Below, in pieces: positions 32,624 through 41,035 of a stretch of DNA of 41,035 bases (position 1 is the first letter of the stretch; the number at the start of each line of letters is the position of its first letter). Origin of the DNA: Desulfocapsa sp. (GTDB lineage: Bacteria > Desulfobacterota > Desulfobulbia > Desulfobulbales > Desulfocapsaceae); assembly GCA_024763035.1 (NCBI GenBank), contig JANTGG010000013.1, positions 1 through 41,035 on the forward strand, read 5' to 3'. The translations under genes were made by a program, and so were the position numbers. A model generated the notes under the pieces. It was given only the letters and a program-made list of their open reading frames with translations. It was not told where the DNA came from and made no database searches.

Positions 32624-33496
32624 TCACCATCCCCCCGAAGCACCGCCGCCGCCAAATCCGCCGCCACCACCGCTGAAGCCACCACCAAATCCACCCGAGG
32701 AACCCCCGAAGCCGCCACCGCCCATATAAAAACCGCCGCCACCCCGGCTGACACCGCCAAGGGAAAGTGACGCGGCAAAAAGCCCGCCCACTATCCCCAC
32801 CGGAATAAGCGATAAAAGCCACCAGCCCATCACGGGAAAGAACAGTGCCCCCACAATGGGTGAAACAATGCCGCCGGCGATGGCTGCAATCCCTTTTTTG
32901 GAATGAAAAATCCTGCCGACAAAGGAATAGACAAAAAACAGCAGAAACAGCAGTCCGGCAGGATCACTGCCATCCGACTGTCGTGTCGAAGCCGGAGGTG
33001 CCGTGAATTCACCTTTGACTGCCTGCATCATTGCCTGGATGCCGTCTGATATGCCCTGGTCAAACTTTCCCTCTTTAAAACGCGGCACGATAATTCTGCT
33101 GATAATCCTGCCCGCTGTCATATCTGTCAAACTGCCTTCGAGACCGTATCCAACTTCAATACGCATCTTTCTGTCATCACGGGAAACAAGGAGCAGTGCC
33201 CCGTTATCCTTCCCCTGCTGACCAATCCCCCACTTTTCTGCCACCTGCAGGGAAAATTCTTCAAGGACAGCCCCTTCAAGGGAGGGAATGGTGAGGAGAA
33301 CAATCTGTGTGGAATCACTTGCCTCAAACGCAACAAGCTGCTGCTCGAGATCAGCAGCACTCTGCTGTGAAAGCATCCCTGCCGTATCATTGATGTGTCC
33401 GGTAAGCGGTGGTACATCCAGGGCAACTGCTGAGCACACATAAAACAGACAAAAAACGATGGCAAGTGTCAGTAATGCTGTGAGACTTCGTTTCAT
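32624..33496 (-). CDS. YgcG-type TPM-domain protein with glycine-rich tail
   Basis: A 290-residue exported protein. After a signal peptide (ALLTLAIVFCLFYVCSAVA) comes the TPM domain: PLTGHINDTAGMLSQQSAAD, LEQQLVAFEASDSTQIVLLT, and KDNGALLLVSRDDRKMRIEV with GYGLEGSLTD. Then come transmembrane helices (LLFLLFFVYSFVG, IAGGIVSPIVGALFFPV, MGWWLLSLIPVGIVGGLFAA). The end is a Gly/Ser/Phe-rich tail of about 45 residues (GGGGFYMGGGGFGG and similar), typical of this family. ATG 33496 is preferred over an in-frame TTG at 33508 because it gives a proper signal peptide (MKRSLTALL). It lies 20 bases downstream of lemA. Confidence 0.9.
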   Translation of the reverse strand: MKRSLTALLTLAIVFCLFYVCSAVALDVPPLTGHINDTAGMLSQQSAADLEQQLVAFEASDSTQIVLLTIPSLEGAVLEEFSLQVAEKWGIGQQGKDNGALLLVSRDDRKMRIEVGYGLEGSLTDMTAGRIISRIIVPRFKEGKFDQGISDGIQAMMQAVKGEFTAPPASTRQSDGSDPAGLLFLLFFVYSFVGRIFHSKKGIAAIAGGIVSPIVGALFFPVMGWWLLSLIPVGIVGGLFAASLSLGGVSRGGGGFYMGGGGFGGSSGGFGGGFSGGGGGFGGGGASGGW

Positions 33497-33516
33497 AATA
33501 AAAAACAACTACACGT

Positions 33517-34101
33517 TTAGAATTTAACAGACGGTGCTGTTTTTGCCCGCTCTTCCGCCTTGAAATACTCTTTTCGTTCAAGGTGCAGGAGAAATTTATT
33601 GGTCAGGCTGGCAGGAAAGCGGCGAATTGCCCCGTTGAAATCCGAAACAGCAGCGTTGTACCGCTGTCTGGCAACGTTGATTCTGTTTTCAGTTCCTTCA
33701 AGCTGGTTTTGCAGATCAAGAAAGTTCTGATTTGCCTTCAGATCAGGATATCGTTCCACAACCACCATTAATTTTGACAGGGCTGAAGAAAGGCCGGACT
33801 GTGCAGCCTGCATCTGCTGCATGGCTGCAGAATTACCCAGATCAGAGGCAGAGACCTGGACAGATCCCGCCCTGGAGCGTGCATCCACCACAGCCTGCAG
33901 TGTTTCCTGCTCATGTTTTGCATAGCCCTTCACCGTTTCCACCAGATTGGGGATAAGATCAGCACGTCTCTGCAGAGTGGATTCCACATCCGCCCACGCC
34001 TTAAAAACATTCTCCTCCTTCATCTGCAGACTGTTATAGCCGCAACCTGAAAGAACAACAGAGACAATGACCAGTACTGCTGCCGTTACAATTCTTTTCA
34101 T
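33517..34101 (-). CDS. LemA family lipoprotein
   Basis: A 194-residue protein with an N-terminal signal and lipobox ([14 protein letters not shown]). The LemA core is clear: [65 protein letters not shown] and [20 protein letters not shown]. The C-terminus is [20 protein letters not shown]. The fold is helical and membrane-anchored; function is not firmly known. GAGGTG precedes ATG 34101 by about 7 bases; longer in-frame starts would remove the N-terminal position of the signal. LemA next to YgcG/TPM genes is a widespread arrangement, which suggests that the three act together at the membrane. Confidence 0.93.
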   Translation of the reverse strand: MKRIVTAAVLVIVSVVLSGCGYNSLQMKEENVFKAWADVESTLQRRADLIPNLVETVKGYAKHEQETLQAVVDARSRAGSVQVSASDLGNSAAMQQMQAAQSGLSSALSKLMVVVERYPDLKANQNFLDLQNQLEGTENRINVARQRYNAAVSDFNGAIRRFPASLTNKFLLHLERKEYFKAEERAKTAPSVKF

Positions 34102-34187
34102 TCCCACACCTCTGCTAATAGTTATCTTCATGCTTCCACTATTCCATTTATCCATTTGACAATACGACATTCTACCCAACCGGCGAA

Positions 34188-35417
34188 TCATATTTCCCTG
34201 TCCCTGTCTAGGGGAACAAGCCCCGGCGATGCCCATGGCAGGATCAGACGAAGGAAGACCGGTGGAAATACAGTAGTCATAAAAGCAATAATAACAAGAA
34301 TTGAAAACAATGTATCGTCAATAATGCCAAGCTCCATCCCAACCGAGGCAATGATAAGTTCCACCGCACCCCGCCCGTTCATGATAATGCCGATAACAGT
34401 TGACTCCTTTCTGGTCAGTCTGCCCGCTGCAGCCCCAATATATACCCCGACAAATTTCCCTGCAACTGCCGCTGCAAAGAGCACAGAAATCATGAGCGGA
34501 TGGGTCTGTAAAATTGAAAAGGTCACATGAAAAGAGAGACTGAAAAAGAAGATCGGTCCGAAAAAACCGTAGGTCACCGAAACAAAACGATCGTTAATTT
34601 TAGCAAACAGCTCCCTGCCGGGGACACTCATCCGCACAAAGAGTCCGGCTATATACGCCCCGATAATGATATGTAATCCGGCAACCTCGGCACAGAAACC
34701 AAAAAGCAGAGCGGTGATAAGAGCAAAAGTAAAGCCCTTCGCCTCCCGCACTGCCAGATGCGGCCCCAGAAATGGAAAAGCCCAGAATCCCACACAGGCA
34801 ACCACTGCAAAGAAAAGAGCCGCCTTACCTACGGAGAGTAAAACAACAGTCAGGGAAAAACCGCTTCCTGCCGAACTCATATCAACCAGTGCCGTAAAAA
34901 GGGTGAGAGCGATGATATCGTCAATCACCCCTGCTCCCATGGCAACCGGAGCAACCCGATACCGGTTCAGACCAAGATCATGGAGAACGCGGGCACTGAC
35001 AGCTATGGCAGTAATGGAAAGAGCCTGCCCGATAAACAGTGCCTGAAGAAGAGAGAGACCAAAAGTAAGGGAAAGGAAGAATCCGACAATAAAGGGAACA
35101 AGATACCCGGCTACACCCACTTGCACAGCCTGGCGTTTCACCCGTCGTAAATGGGAGAAGTCGGACTCAAGCCCCGCATAAAACATAAGAAAAAAAACAC
35201 CGAGTTCTGCCAGCACATCAAGGGTTGCGTCCGGTTGGATAATACCAAGAAGGGATGGACCAAAGATAATTCCGGCAAGGAGCTCGCCAAGGAGGGGGGG
35301 CTGGCGAATACGGCGGCAGATAACGCCCGAACACCAGATTATAACCATCACCAGCAACAGATTCAGCGTTTCACTGCGATGAAAAACAATTTCTTCAACA
35401 AAGGGAGGAAGATTCAA
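34188..35417 (-). CDS. Cation:proton antiporter, CPA2/Kef type membrane domain
   Basis: A 409-residue integral membrane protein with about 11-12 hydrophobic helices. CPA2 features are [29 protein letters not shown], the discontinuous-helix segment [19 protein letters not shown], and the ion-binding pair Asp166-Asp167 in [14 protein letters not shown]. It has only the transport domain; no TrkA-N or TrkA-C regulatory domain follows. The paired aspartates are the pattern of electrogenic Na+/H+-type exchange in this superfamily, but the ion cannot be fixed by eye. It ends 86 bases upstream of lemA on the same strand and starts 31 bases after the response regulator. Confidence 0.9.
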   Translation of the reverse strand: MNLPPFVEEIVFHRSETLNLLLVMVIIWCSGVICRRIRQPPLLGELLAGIIFGPSLLGIIQPDATLDVLAELGVFFLMFYAGLESDFSHLRRVKRQAVQVGVAGYLVPFIVGFFLSLTFGLSLLQALFIGQALSITAIAVSARVLHDLGLNRYRVAPVAMGAGVIDDIIALTLFTALVDMSSAGSGFSLTVVLLSVGKAALFFAVVACVGFWAFPFLGPHLAVREAKGFTFALITALLFGFCAEVAGLHIIIGAYIAGLFVRMSVPGRELFAKINDRFVSVTYGFFGPIFFFSLSFHVTFSILQTHPLMISVLFAAAVAGKFVGVYIGAAAGRLTRKESTVIGIIMNGRGAVELIIASVGMELGIIDDTLFSILVIIAFMTTVFPPVFLRLILPWASPGLVPLDRDREI

Positions 35418-35448
35418 ATTGATTCCTGCCTGCGATTGTTATTGGAGA

Positions 35449-36579
35449 TTAATCACCCCACTTTTCCTTGACCTGCTGAAACTTGTCAAGGTTGGCAAAA
35501 AAGGCATCCACCACCACCGGATCAAGGATATTTCCAGAAGCTTCCCGAATGATCTGCAGACATTCTTCCTCGGGAAAAGCGGACTTATACGGTCTGCTGC
35601 TGCCCACCGCATCGTAAATATCGACAATGGTGACAATACGGGCAGGCATGGGAATATTTTCACCCTTCAAACCATCCGGATACCCCGTGCCATCCCAGCG
35701 TTCATGATGGGAATAGGCGATAACTCTTGCCATCTGCAGAAGATCAGAATCGGACACGATCCCTTCAAGATCTCTACCGGCTTCCCCGGTAATCTCCCGA
35801 AGATCCTGAGTGTTCAAAGGATCAAGCAGCTCTTTTCCAAGCTGACAATGTTCCTTCATCTGTACCCACTCACCGGGTGTCAGGGCTCCGGGTTTCAACA
35901 ATATCTTATCGGAAATGCCAATTTTCCCCACATCATGCAGGGCTGAACTCAGTGCCATATTGTCAGCATCGACTTCGGAAAATCCGAGATACTTGGCGAG
36001 AATTTTGGTGTAACAGCTCACCCGGATAATATGGCGACCGGTTTCCTTGTCCCGTACCTCGGATGCTTTTCCCAGTCGCAGAATGACCTGCATCCGGGTA
36101 TCGCGCAGTAACTGATTGGAACGTTCGAGGGCAGCAGTTCTTCTGCGCACCTTCTCTTCCAGTTCAAGACGGTAACTCCGGTTTTCCTTGATAAGCCGTG
36201 CCTTTTCAAAGGCCTGTTCCACAGCAAAACGGAGATTCACAAAATCTTCAATGGGTTTTAACAGATAACTCCAGGCACCCCGGTTCATTGCCTCAACGGC
36301 GTCACCCACAAAGCCGGTACCGGAGATGACGATAATAGGGAGATCCGGGAAATTCTCATGCACATCCTGCAGTACATCCAGTCCATCAACCTCGGGCATG
36401 CGCAAATCAACCAGTACCATGTCAGGCAGGTCAGCATGTATCATTTCCAGCCCTACCCTGCCATTCTCTGCCTCCTGCACTTTATAGCCGCAGTCTTCGA
36501 GATACAGTCGATAGGAATGACGAATTAAACTTTCATCGTCAATGGTGAGTATGACAGGTGTCTGCTTATCCATGTACAT
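35449..36579 (-). CDS. Response regulator with HD-GYP phosphodiesterase domain
   Basis: A 376-residue REC-HD-GYP protein. REC: acidic pocket TIDDESLIR, phospho-acceptor Asp58 in LVDLRMPEVDG, and KPIED (Lys108). A coiled-coil linker (about 125-165) leads to the HD-GYP domain: GRHIIRVSCYTKILAKYLGF, His215-Asp216 in ALHDVGKIG, KEHCQLG, SHHERWDGTGYPDGLKG (GYP at 299-301), and IVDIYDAV. All metal and GYP residues look intact, so it should hydrolyse cyclic di-GMP (or cGAMP) when phosphorylated. No histidine kinase is nearby. ATG 36579 and ATG 36573 are both possible starts. Divergent from the giant membrane protein gene. Confidence 0.94.
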   Translation of the reverse strand: MYMDKQTPVILTIDDESLIRHSYRLYLEDCGYKVQEAENGRVGLEMIHADLPDMVLVDLRMPEVDGLDVLQDVHENFPDLPIIVISGTGFVGDAVEAMNRGAWSYLLKPIEDFVNLRFAVEQAFEKARLIKENRSYRLELEEKVRRRTAALERSNQLLRDTRMQVILRLGKASEVRDKETGRHIIRVSCYTKILAKYLGFSEVDADNMALSSALHDVGKIGISDKILLKPGALTPGEWVQMKEHCQLGKELLDPLNTQDLREITGEAGRDLEGIVSDSDLLQMARVIAYSHHERWDGTGYPDGLKGENIPMPARIVTIVDIYDAVGSSRPYKSAFPEEECLQIIREASGNILDPVVVDAFFANLDKFQQVKEKWGD

Positions 36580-36689
36580 TGTATTCAGGAACCTGGAAAA
36601 AGAGTTAAAGGAACGTATTCAGTTTCCGTCACTTAAATCCAAATGTCAAGCTCTGTATCACAGAAGCCTGAGAAATTCCTTTTCCAGGA

Positions 36690-36719
36690 TTGACAAATCT
36701 TTTTTTTGACCGGTATAGT
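36690..36719 (+). promoter_or_regulatory. Strong sigma-70-type promoter for the giant membrane protein gene
   Basis: TTGACA at 36690-36695 (6 of 6) and TATAGT at 36714-36719 (5 of 6), with an 18-base spacer. It fixes the gene start: a longer frame opening at 36690 would begin inside the promoter, so the ATG at 36765, about 40 bases after the predicted transcription start, is the real one. Confidence 0.75.
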
Positions 36720-36764
36720 GAAGGATGCGATACACCCATACCCTTTGAAAACGGACTGATATAC

Positions 36765-39700
36765 ATGAAAATATTTCTCCAGTTATGCCACAAAGAGAAG
36801 CGCCGCCCCTATGTTGTCGTATTCCTTTTAGCACTTATTCTAGCAGGCGGAATCAGCCGTAGCGTTTGTGCTCGGACAACCAGCATTCCGGAAGAACTGA
36901 AACAATGGATTCCGTGGGTGCTGTACGAACAGGAAGAAAACCTCTGCACCCTCACTGCCGCCGGCAATAGCCAGCGCTACTGCAGCTGGCCGTCCAGCCT
37001 CAATCTTGATGTGCTTGAAAACGGAGCGACTTTCAACCAGACCTTCACCATAGAATCAAAGACCCTCGTTTTCCTCCCCGGCAAATCACCCTTCTGGCCG
37101 GAAAACGTAAAAAGCAACGATAAAGCTGTCCTTGTCATTGAACACAAGGGGAAACCTGCGATCTGGCTCTCCCCTGGAAAGTACAGGCTGAGCGGCAGTT
37201 TTCGCTGGCAGAAAATGCCGGATTCCCTCTTCGTTCCCCCGGCAACCGGCATGATCAATCTCACCCTTTTCGGGAAAAAGGTCACCGATCTGCAGGTGGA
37301 CACATCCGGACGTCTCTGGCTGAGGAAAACAGGCAAGATAGTAAAAAGTCAGGAGGATGCTCTTAGCATACAGGTCTTTCGCAAGATCATCGACGGTGTC
37401 CCTCTTACCCAGCAGCTGCGGATTCTCTTTACAGTCTCGGGTATGCCGCGGGAAATCACCCTTGGCCTGAAGACGGACGATACATTCATCCCCCTGTCCC
37501 TGCGATCTCCCCTGCCCGTCCGTCTTGATGATCAGGGACGCCTGCAACTGCAGGTTCGTCCCGGACAGTGGCAGATACAACTGACCCTGCGCAACACCGG
37601 AGCCCTGTCTCCCAAAACACTCACCCGGGGGCAGATTGACGGTCCCTGGCCGGATCATGAAATATGGGTGTTTGCAGCAGATCCAAAACTTCGCCAGGTC
37701 GAAGTGAGCGGACTGACACCGGTTGATCCCTCCCGCACCTCCCTGCCCGAAGACTGGCAGGTATTTCCCGCATATATGCAGGAGGGCGATACACAGATGG
37801 TTCTTAGCGAAAAAAGCAGAGCCAATCCCAATCCCACCCCCAACCGCCTTGAAATCAGGCGAAAACTCTGGCTGGATGAAGAAGGAGGCGGGCTCACTGC
37901 CCTTGACCACATAAGCGGGACAATGGGTCAGGGATGGCGGTTGAACGCCGCCCCGCAGCAGCTGTTAGGAAAAGTTGAAGTTGAAGGAAATTCAAGACTT
38001 ATCACCCGGATTCCGGGATCTGACAAGACAGGCGTGGAAGTGCGGCAGGGTAAGCTGCAGCTCACTGCAGAATCCAGAATTGAACAGATGGTCAAAAGCG
38101 GACAGTTGACCATTCCCGCCCTTGGCTGGGATCACAGCTTTCAAAAACTCTCGGCAGAGCTTAACCTGCCGCCAGGCTGGCAGCTTTTTACAGCTTCCGG
38201 CATCGACCGCGTACCCACCTGGTTGAACCACTGGACCCTTCTCGACATCTTCCTGGTTCTTATTATCTCCCTTGCCGCCGGCAGGATTCTTGGTCTCGGC
38301 TGGGGAGCACTCACCCTGCTCACCCTCATCCTCACCTACCACCAGCCCGGTTCCCCGCGATATCTGTGGCTTCCGCTTATTGCCCTTGTCGCCATCCAAA
38401 AACTGATCACTGTAAAAAGTGGTGAACGGATACTGCGAATCTCCATTTTTCTGATCCTGGGCATAATCATTATCACTGCCATCCCCTATATGGTCAATGA
38501 AATCCGTACCGGACTCTATCCGCAGCTTGGATACGGCAAATATCATCGCATAATCCCCCGGCAGGATCAGGATTATCAGCAATCACAAGTAAATGGCGAT
38601 ATGACAGATGGTGTGATGGAACAGGAGGCAGCCAGCCCACGCAGGCTGATGGCAGCAAAAAGCAAATCAGGGACTGCAGTCAGCAGCTACAGAATGTTAC
38701 CGGAACCGGTTTCACCAAAGCCCATCCAGATTGATCCACAGGCAATGATCCAGACAGGTCCCGGACTACCCACCTGGCAATGGAAAAAACTGCAGATGAC
38801 CTGGAACGGACCGGTACGCCCGGAGCAGCAGATTCGGCTTGTGCTTATTCCACCCGTGCTGAACACTGTCCTCGCCTTTGTACGGGTAATGCTGCTTGGT
38901 CTAATGATTCTCGGATTCCTGCGCGGCTGTCTGAACTTTGCGAAAAGATTCAATGGTTCAAGCATCTCCCCTGCACTCCTGATTTTTCTGCTTTCACTCC
39001 TGACAGTTACGTCTTTTTCAGGCAGGCAGGCACAGGCAGAGATCCCGCCTCCTGAACTCCTGCAGGAACTGCAGGACAGGCTGCTTGCCCCACCCGAATG
39101 CGGCAACAGCTGCGTCTCCCTTAACTTTTGTGAAATCAGTGTAGACAACGATCTCCTCCAGCTGACGCTGAAGGTCGATGTTGTCAATCAGACAGCAATC
39201 CCACTGCCTGGAAAAAACCGTTTCTTTGATACGATCCAACTGGACAATAAAGACGCCGGAGTTCTACGCGTTTCCAAAAAGGGAAACACCCTTATTCGCC
39301 TGCAGCCTGGAAGCCATTCGATACGTCTCTCCAAAAACCTGCAGCAGCTGAGTAAAGTCTCCCTCTCCTTTCCCATGCTGCCAAAACAGACAAGGAGCAG
39401 CCTGCGGGATTGGTCCCTCATCGGTCTGCGTGAAAACGGTGCTCTTGACAAACAGATCACCCTGACAAAAATCGTGCAAGCCCCGGGAGCAATCAGAAAG
39501 GAAAATAAAGGGGATCTGAACTCCATCAGCATCGTTCCCTTTGTGCAGATACAAAGAACAGTACATATGGGACTGAAATGGAATATGGAGACAACCGTTA
39601 TCAGACGCAGTCCAAAGAGTGTTATCGCCCTCAACATCCCCCTTTTCCCCGGCGAACGGGTTATTACAGACCACCTGCAGATACAGGACAACAGTGTCAA

Positions 39701-41033
39701 AGTGAACATGGGTGCAGGACAAAATCGTTTTCAATGGCACTCTTCCCTTGAACCCGTCGACACCATGACCCTCACGGCTGCCAAAACAGACAGCTGGACA
39801 GAAATATGGTTTCTGGACGTCAGCCCGATCTGGCATGTTCAGGCAGAAGGGATACCCGAAATCAACCAGACCAATCCCGCCGGCATGCGCTATCCCGAAT
39901 ACCATCCCTATCCGGGAGAATCCCTGCATCTCAACATCAGCAGACCCGAGGGCGTTCCCGGTAAGATCCTTACCATCAGCAGAAGCAGGATTACTGTCAA
40001 GCAGGGAAAACGGGCAGCAGATATGACCCTTCGCTTCACCCTCACTGCAAGCCGGGGCCTTCGCCATACCATCACCCTGCCTGCGGATATCGACCTGCAG
40101 AAAACAATGATAGACCTGAAAGAAGTTCCCCTGCAGTATGAAAACAATCAGATTATCATTCCCGTGCATCCGGGATCACAGGAGATAGCTGTCAGCTGGC
40201 GCAGTGAGGGAGAGATTCCATACAAATTGATTACGCAATCGGTGGATCTTGGCGCTGACAGCGTAAACCACTCCACCGAAATCAGTCTGCCGTACTCCCG
40301 CTGGATTCTTCTGACAGGCGGTCCACGCATTGGTCCTGCAGTGCTCTTCTGGGGTGAATTGCTGGTAATCATCCTCTTCGCCCTGCTCCTTGGCAGGATT
40401 CGATTTACCCCGCTGTCTACCCTTCAATGGCTGCTGCTCAGTCTCGGGCTGAGTCAAGTTCCTGTATTTCTTGCTGCGATTGTTGTCATCTGGCTGCTTC
40501 TTCTCGGACTGCGTAAGGAGAGGGGAAAGAAAATACCGCAGCCTGCCACCTTTAATGTGGTTCAGGTTCTCCTGGTTTTTCTCACCCTTATCGCCCTTGG
40601 AGTGCTCTTTTTTGCCATTCAGCAGGGTCTGCTTGGAAGCCCTGATATGCAGATCAGCGGTAACGGCTCAAACAACCATCTTCTACACTGGTATCAGGAC
40701 AGAAATGAATCTCTTCTGCCCACCGCCTGGGTGATCTCCGTGCCACTTTTTGCCTATCGGATCAGCATGCTCCTCTGGGCATTATGGCTCGCCATGGCAC
40801 TGCTTAAATGGCTGCGCTGGGGATGGGACTGTTTCACAGAAGCCGGTGTCTGGAAGCACACTGTGCGCAAACAGAAGAAAAAACCTGTGACGAAGCCGAA
40901 AAAGAATCTCAGAAAAGAAACCACCACAGCTAAAAAATCCATTCCGGCCACCAACAGTGGAGCTGTGAAAAAAACACCGGAAAAACAATCCGCTGTTGTC
41001 GAAAAGAAGACCAAAGGAACTCAAAAAGAATAA
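36765..41033 (+). CDS. Giant multi-pass membrane protein of unknown family (1422 residues)
   Basis: I do not recognise the family. A first hydrophobic segment (VVVFLLALILAGGISRSVCA) works as signal or anchor. A periplasmic region follows, about 40-485, rich in beta-strand patterns. A helix cluster lies at about 489-590 (LLDIFLVLIISLAAGRILGL and others), then a linker, then single helices at about 700-722 and 736-757; the latter ends FSGRQAQAE like a second signal. A second periplasmic region spans about 759-1185, with four or five more helices at about 1191-1350. The tail (1355-1422) is highly Lys/Thr-rich. The two periplasmic regions share short matching blocks in the same order. GGA lies about 10 bases before ATG 36765. 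It ends just inside the window, so its downstream partner is not seen. Confidence 0.8.
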   Translation: MKIFLQLCHKEKRRPYVVVFLLALILAGGISRSVCARTTSIPEELKQWIPWVLYEQEENLCTLTAAGNSQRYCSWPSSLNLDVLENGATFNQTFTIESKTLVFLPGKSPFWPENVKSNDKAVLVIEHKGKPAIWLSPGKYRLSGSFRWQKMPDSLFVPPATGMINLTLFGKKVTDLQVDTSGRLWLRKTGKIVKSQEDALSIQVFRKIIDGVPLTQQLRILFTVSGMPREITLGLKTDDTFIPLSLRSPLPVRLDDQGRLQLQVRPGQWQIQLTLRNTGALSPKTLTRGQIDGPWPDHEIWVFAADPKLRQVEVSGLTPVDPSRTSLPEDWQVFPAYMQEGDTQMVLSEKSRANPNPTPNRLEIRRKLWLDEEGGGLTALDHISGTMGQGWRLNAAPQQLLGKVEVEGNSRLITRIPGSDKTGVEVRQGKLQLTAESRIEQMVKSGQLTIPALGWDHSFQKLSAELNLPPGWQLFTASGIDRVPTWLNHWTLLDIFLVLIISLAAGRILGLGWGALTLLTLILTYHQPGSPRYLWLPLIALVAIQKLITVKSGERILRISIFLILGIIIITAIPYMVNEIRTGLYPQLGYGKYHRIIPRQDQDYQQSQVNGDMTDGVMEQEAASPRRLMAAKSKSGTAVSSYRMLPEPVSPKPIQIDPQAMIQTGPGLPTWQWKKLQMTWNGPVRPEQQIRLVLIPPVLNTVLAFVRVMLLGLMILGFLRGCLNFAKRFNGSSISPALLIFLLSLLTVTSFSGRQAQAEIPPPELLQELQDRLLAPPECGNSCVSLNFCEISVDNDLLQLTLKVDVVNQTAIPLPGKNRFFDTIQLDNKDAGVLRVSKKGNTLIRLQPGSHSIRLSKNLQQLSKVSLSFPMLPKQTRSSLRDWSLIGLRENGALDKQITLTKIVQAPGAIRKENKGDLNSISIVPFVQIQRTVHMGLKWNMETTVIRRSPKSVIALNIPLFPGERVITDHLQIQDNSVKVNMGAGQNRFQWHSSLEPVDTMTLTAAKTDSWTEIWFLDVSPIWHVQAEGIPEINQTNPAGMRYPEYHPYPGESLHLNISRPEGVPGKILTISRSRITVKQGKRAADMTLRFTLTASRGLRHTITLPADIDLQKTMIDLKEVPLQYENNQIIIPVHPGSQEIAVSWRSEGEIPYKLITQSVDLGADSVNHSTEISLPYSRWILLTGGPRIGPAVLFWGELLVIILFALLLGRIRFTPLSTLQWLLLSLGLSQVPVFLAAIVVIWLLLLGLRKERGKKIPQPATFNVVQVLLVFLTLIALGVLFFAIQQGLLGSPDMQISGNGSNNHLLHWYQDRNESLLPTAWVISVPLFAYRISMLLWALWLAMALLKWLRWGWDCFTEAGVWKHTVRKQKKKPVTKPKKNLRKETTTAKKSIPATNSGAVKKTPEKQSAVVEKKTKGTQKE

Positions 41034-41035
41034 CT

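Overview
The window looks like a chromosomal segment of a sulfur- or sulfate-metabolising Desulfobacterota bacterium, probably of the Desulfobulbales. This is inferred from the gene order ffh-rpsP-khpA-rimM-trmD-COG4752-rplS-rnhB-yraN, from the protein families present, and from the multi-rhodanese protein. Base composition is close to 50% GC. I see no phage, insertion sequence, CRISPR array, tRNA or rRNA.

Layout. 1-1610 (minus): a secreted beta-helix protein followed by the start of a peptidase U32 gene. 1611-2146: a gap with a REP-like palindrome and a good promoter. 2147-11700 (plus): a tightly packed run of 13 genes. It covers SRP targeting (ffh), ribosome and tRNA maturation (rpsP, khpA, rimM, trmD, a SPOUT methyltransferase, rplS), nucleic-acid and cofactor housekeeping (rnhB, yraN, pdxA, tmk), then a TPR envelope protein and a LolA/LolB-like lipoprotein. 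11701-12783 (minus): a double-AMIN envelope protein that abuts the lipoprotein with no gap. 12986-18383 (plus): a radical SAM/DUF2344 protein, a TrpB2-type tryptophan synthase beta chain and a PBP4-type carboxypeptidase.

18804-20141 holds the most notable feature. What looks like two consecutive rhodanese ORFs is one reading frame interrupted by a single in-frame TGA. The TGA sits exactly where relatives carry a cysteine (CGGPT-U-GMSPKSA). It is followed, at the proper distance, by a GC hairpin with a GGU loop of the bacterial SECIS type. I read it as one 445-residue selenoprotein: a lipid-anchored protein with three rhodanese-like domains. A textbook intrinsic terminator closes it.

20392-27081 (plus): fapA (DUF342), sbcD and sbcC. 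27089-27748 (minus): a Crp/Fnr regulator. 27866-31954 (plus): dinB, sppA and an orphan amino-acid-type solute-binding protein. 31971-36579 (minus): two TPM-domain proteins and LemA in one operon, a CPA2 antiporter, and a REC-HD-GYP response regulator. 36765-41033 (plus): a 1422-residue multi-pass membrane protein of no recognised family. It has its own strong promoter and what looks like an internal duplication of its periplasmic region.

Taken together this is mostly core housekeeping and envelope biology. The accessory interest lies in the selenocysteine rhodanese, the giant membrane protein, and the less-studied radical SAM, SPOUT and AMIN proteins.
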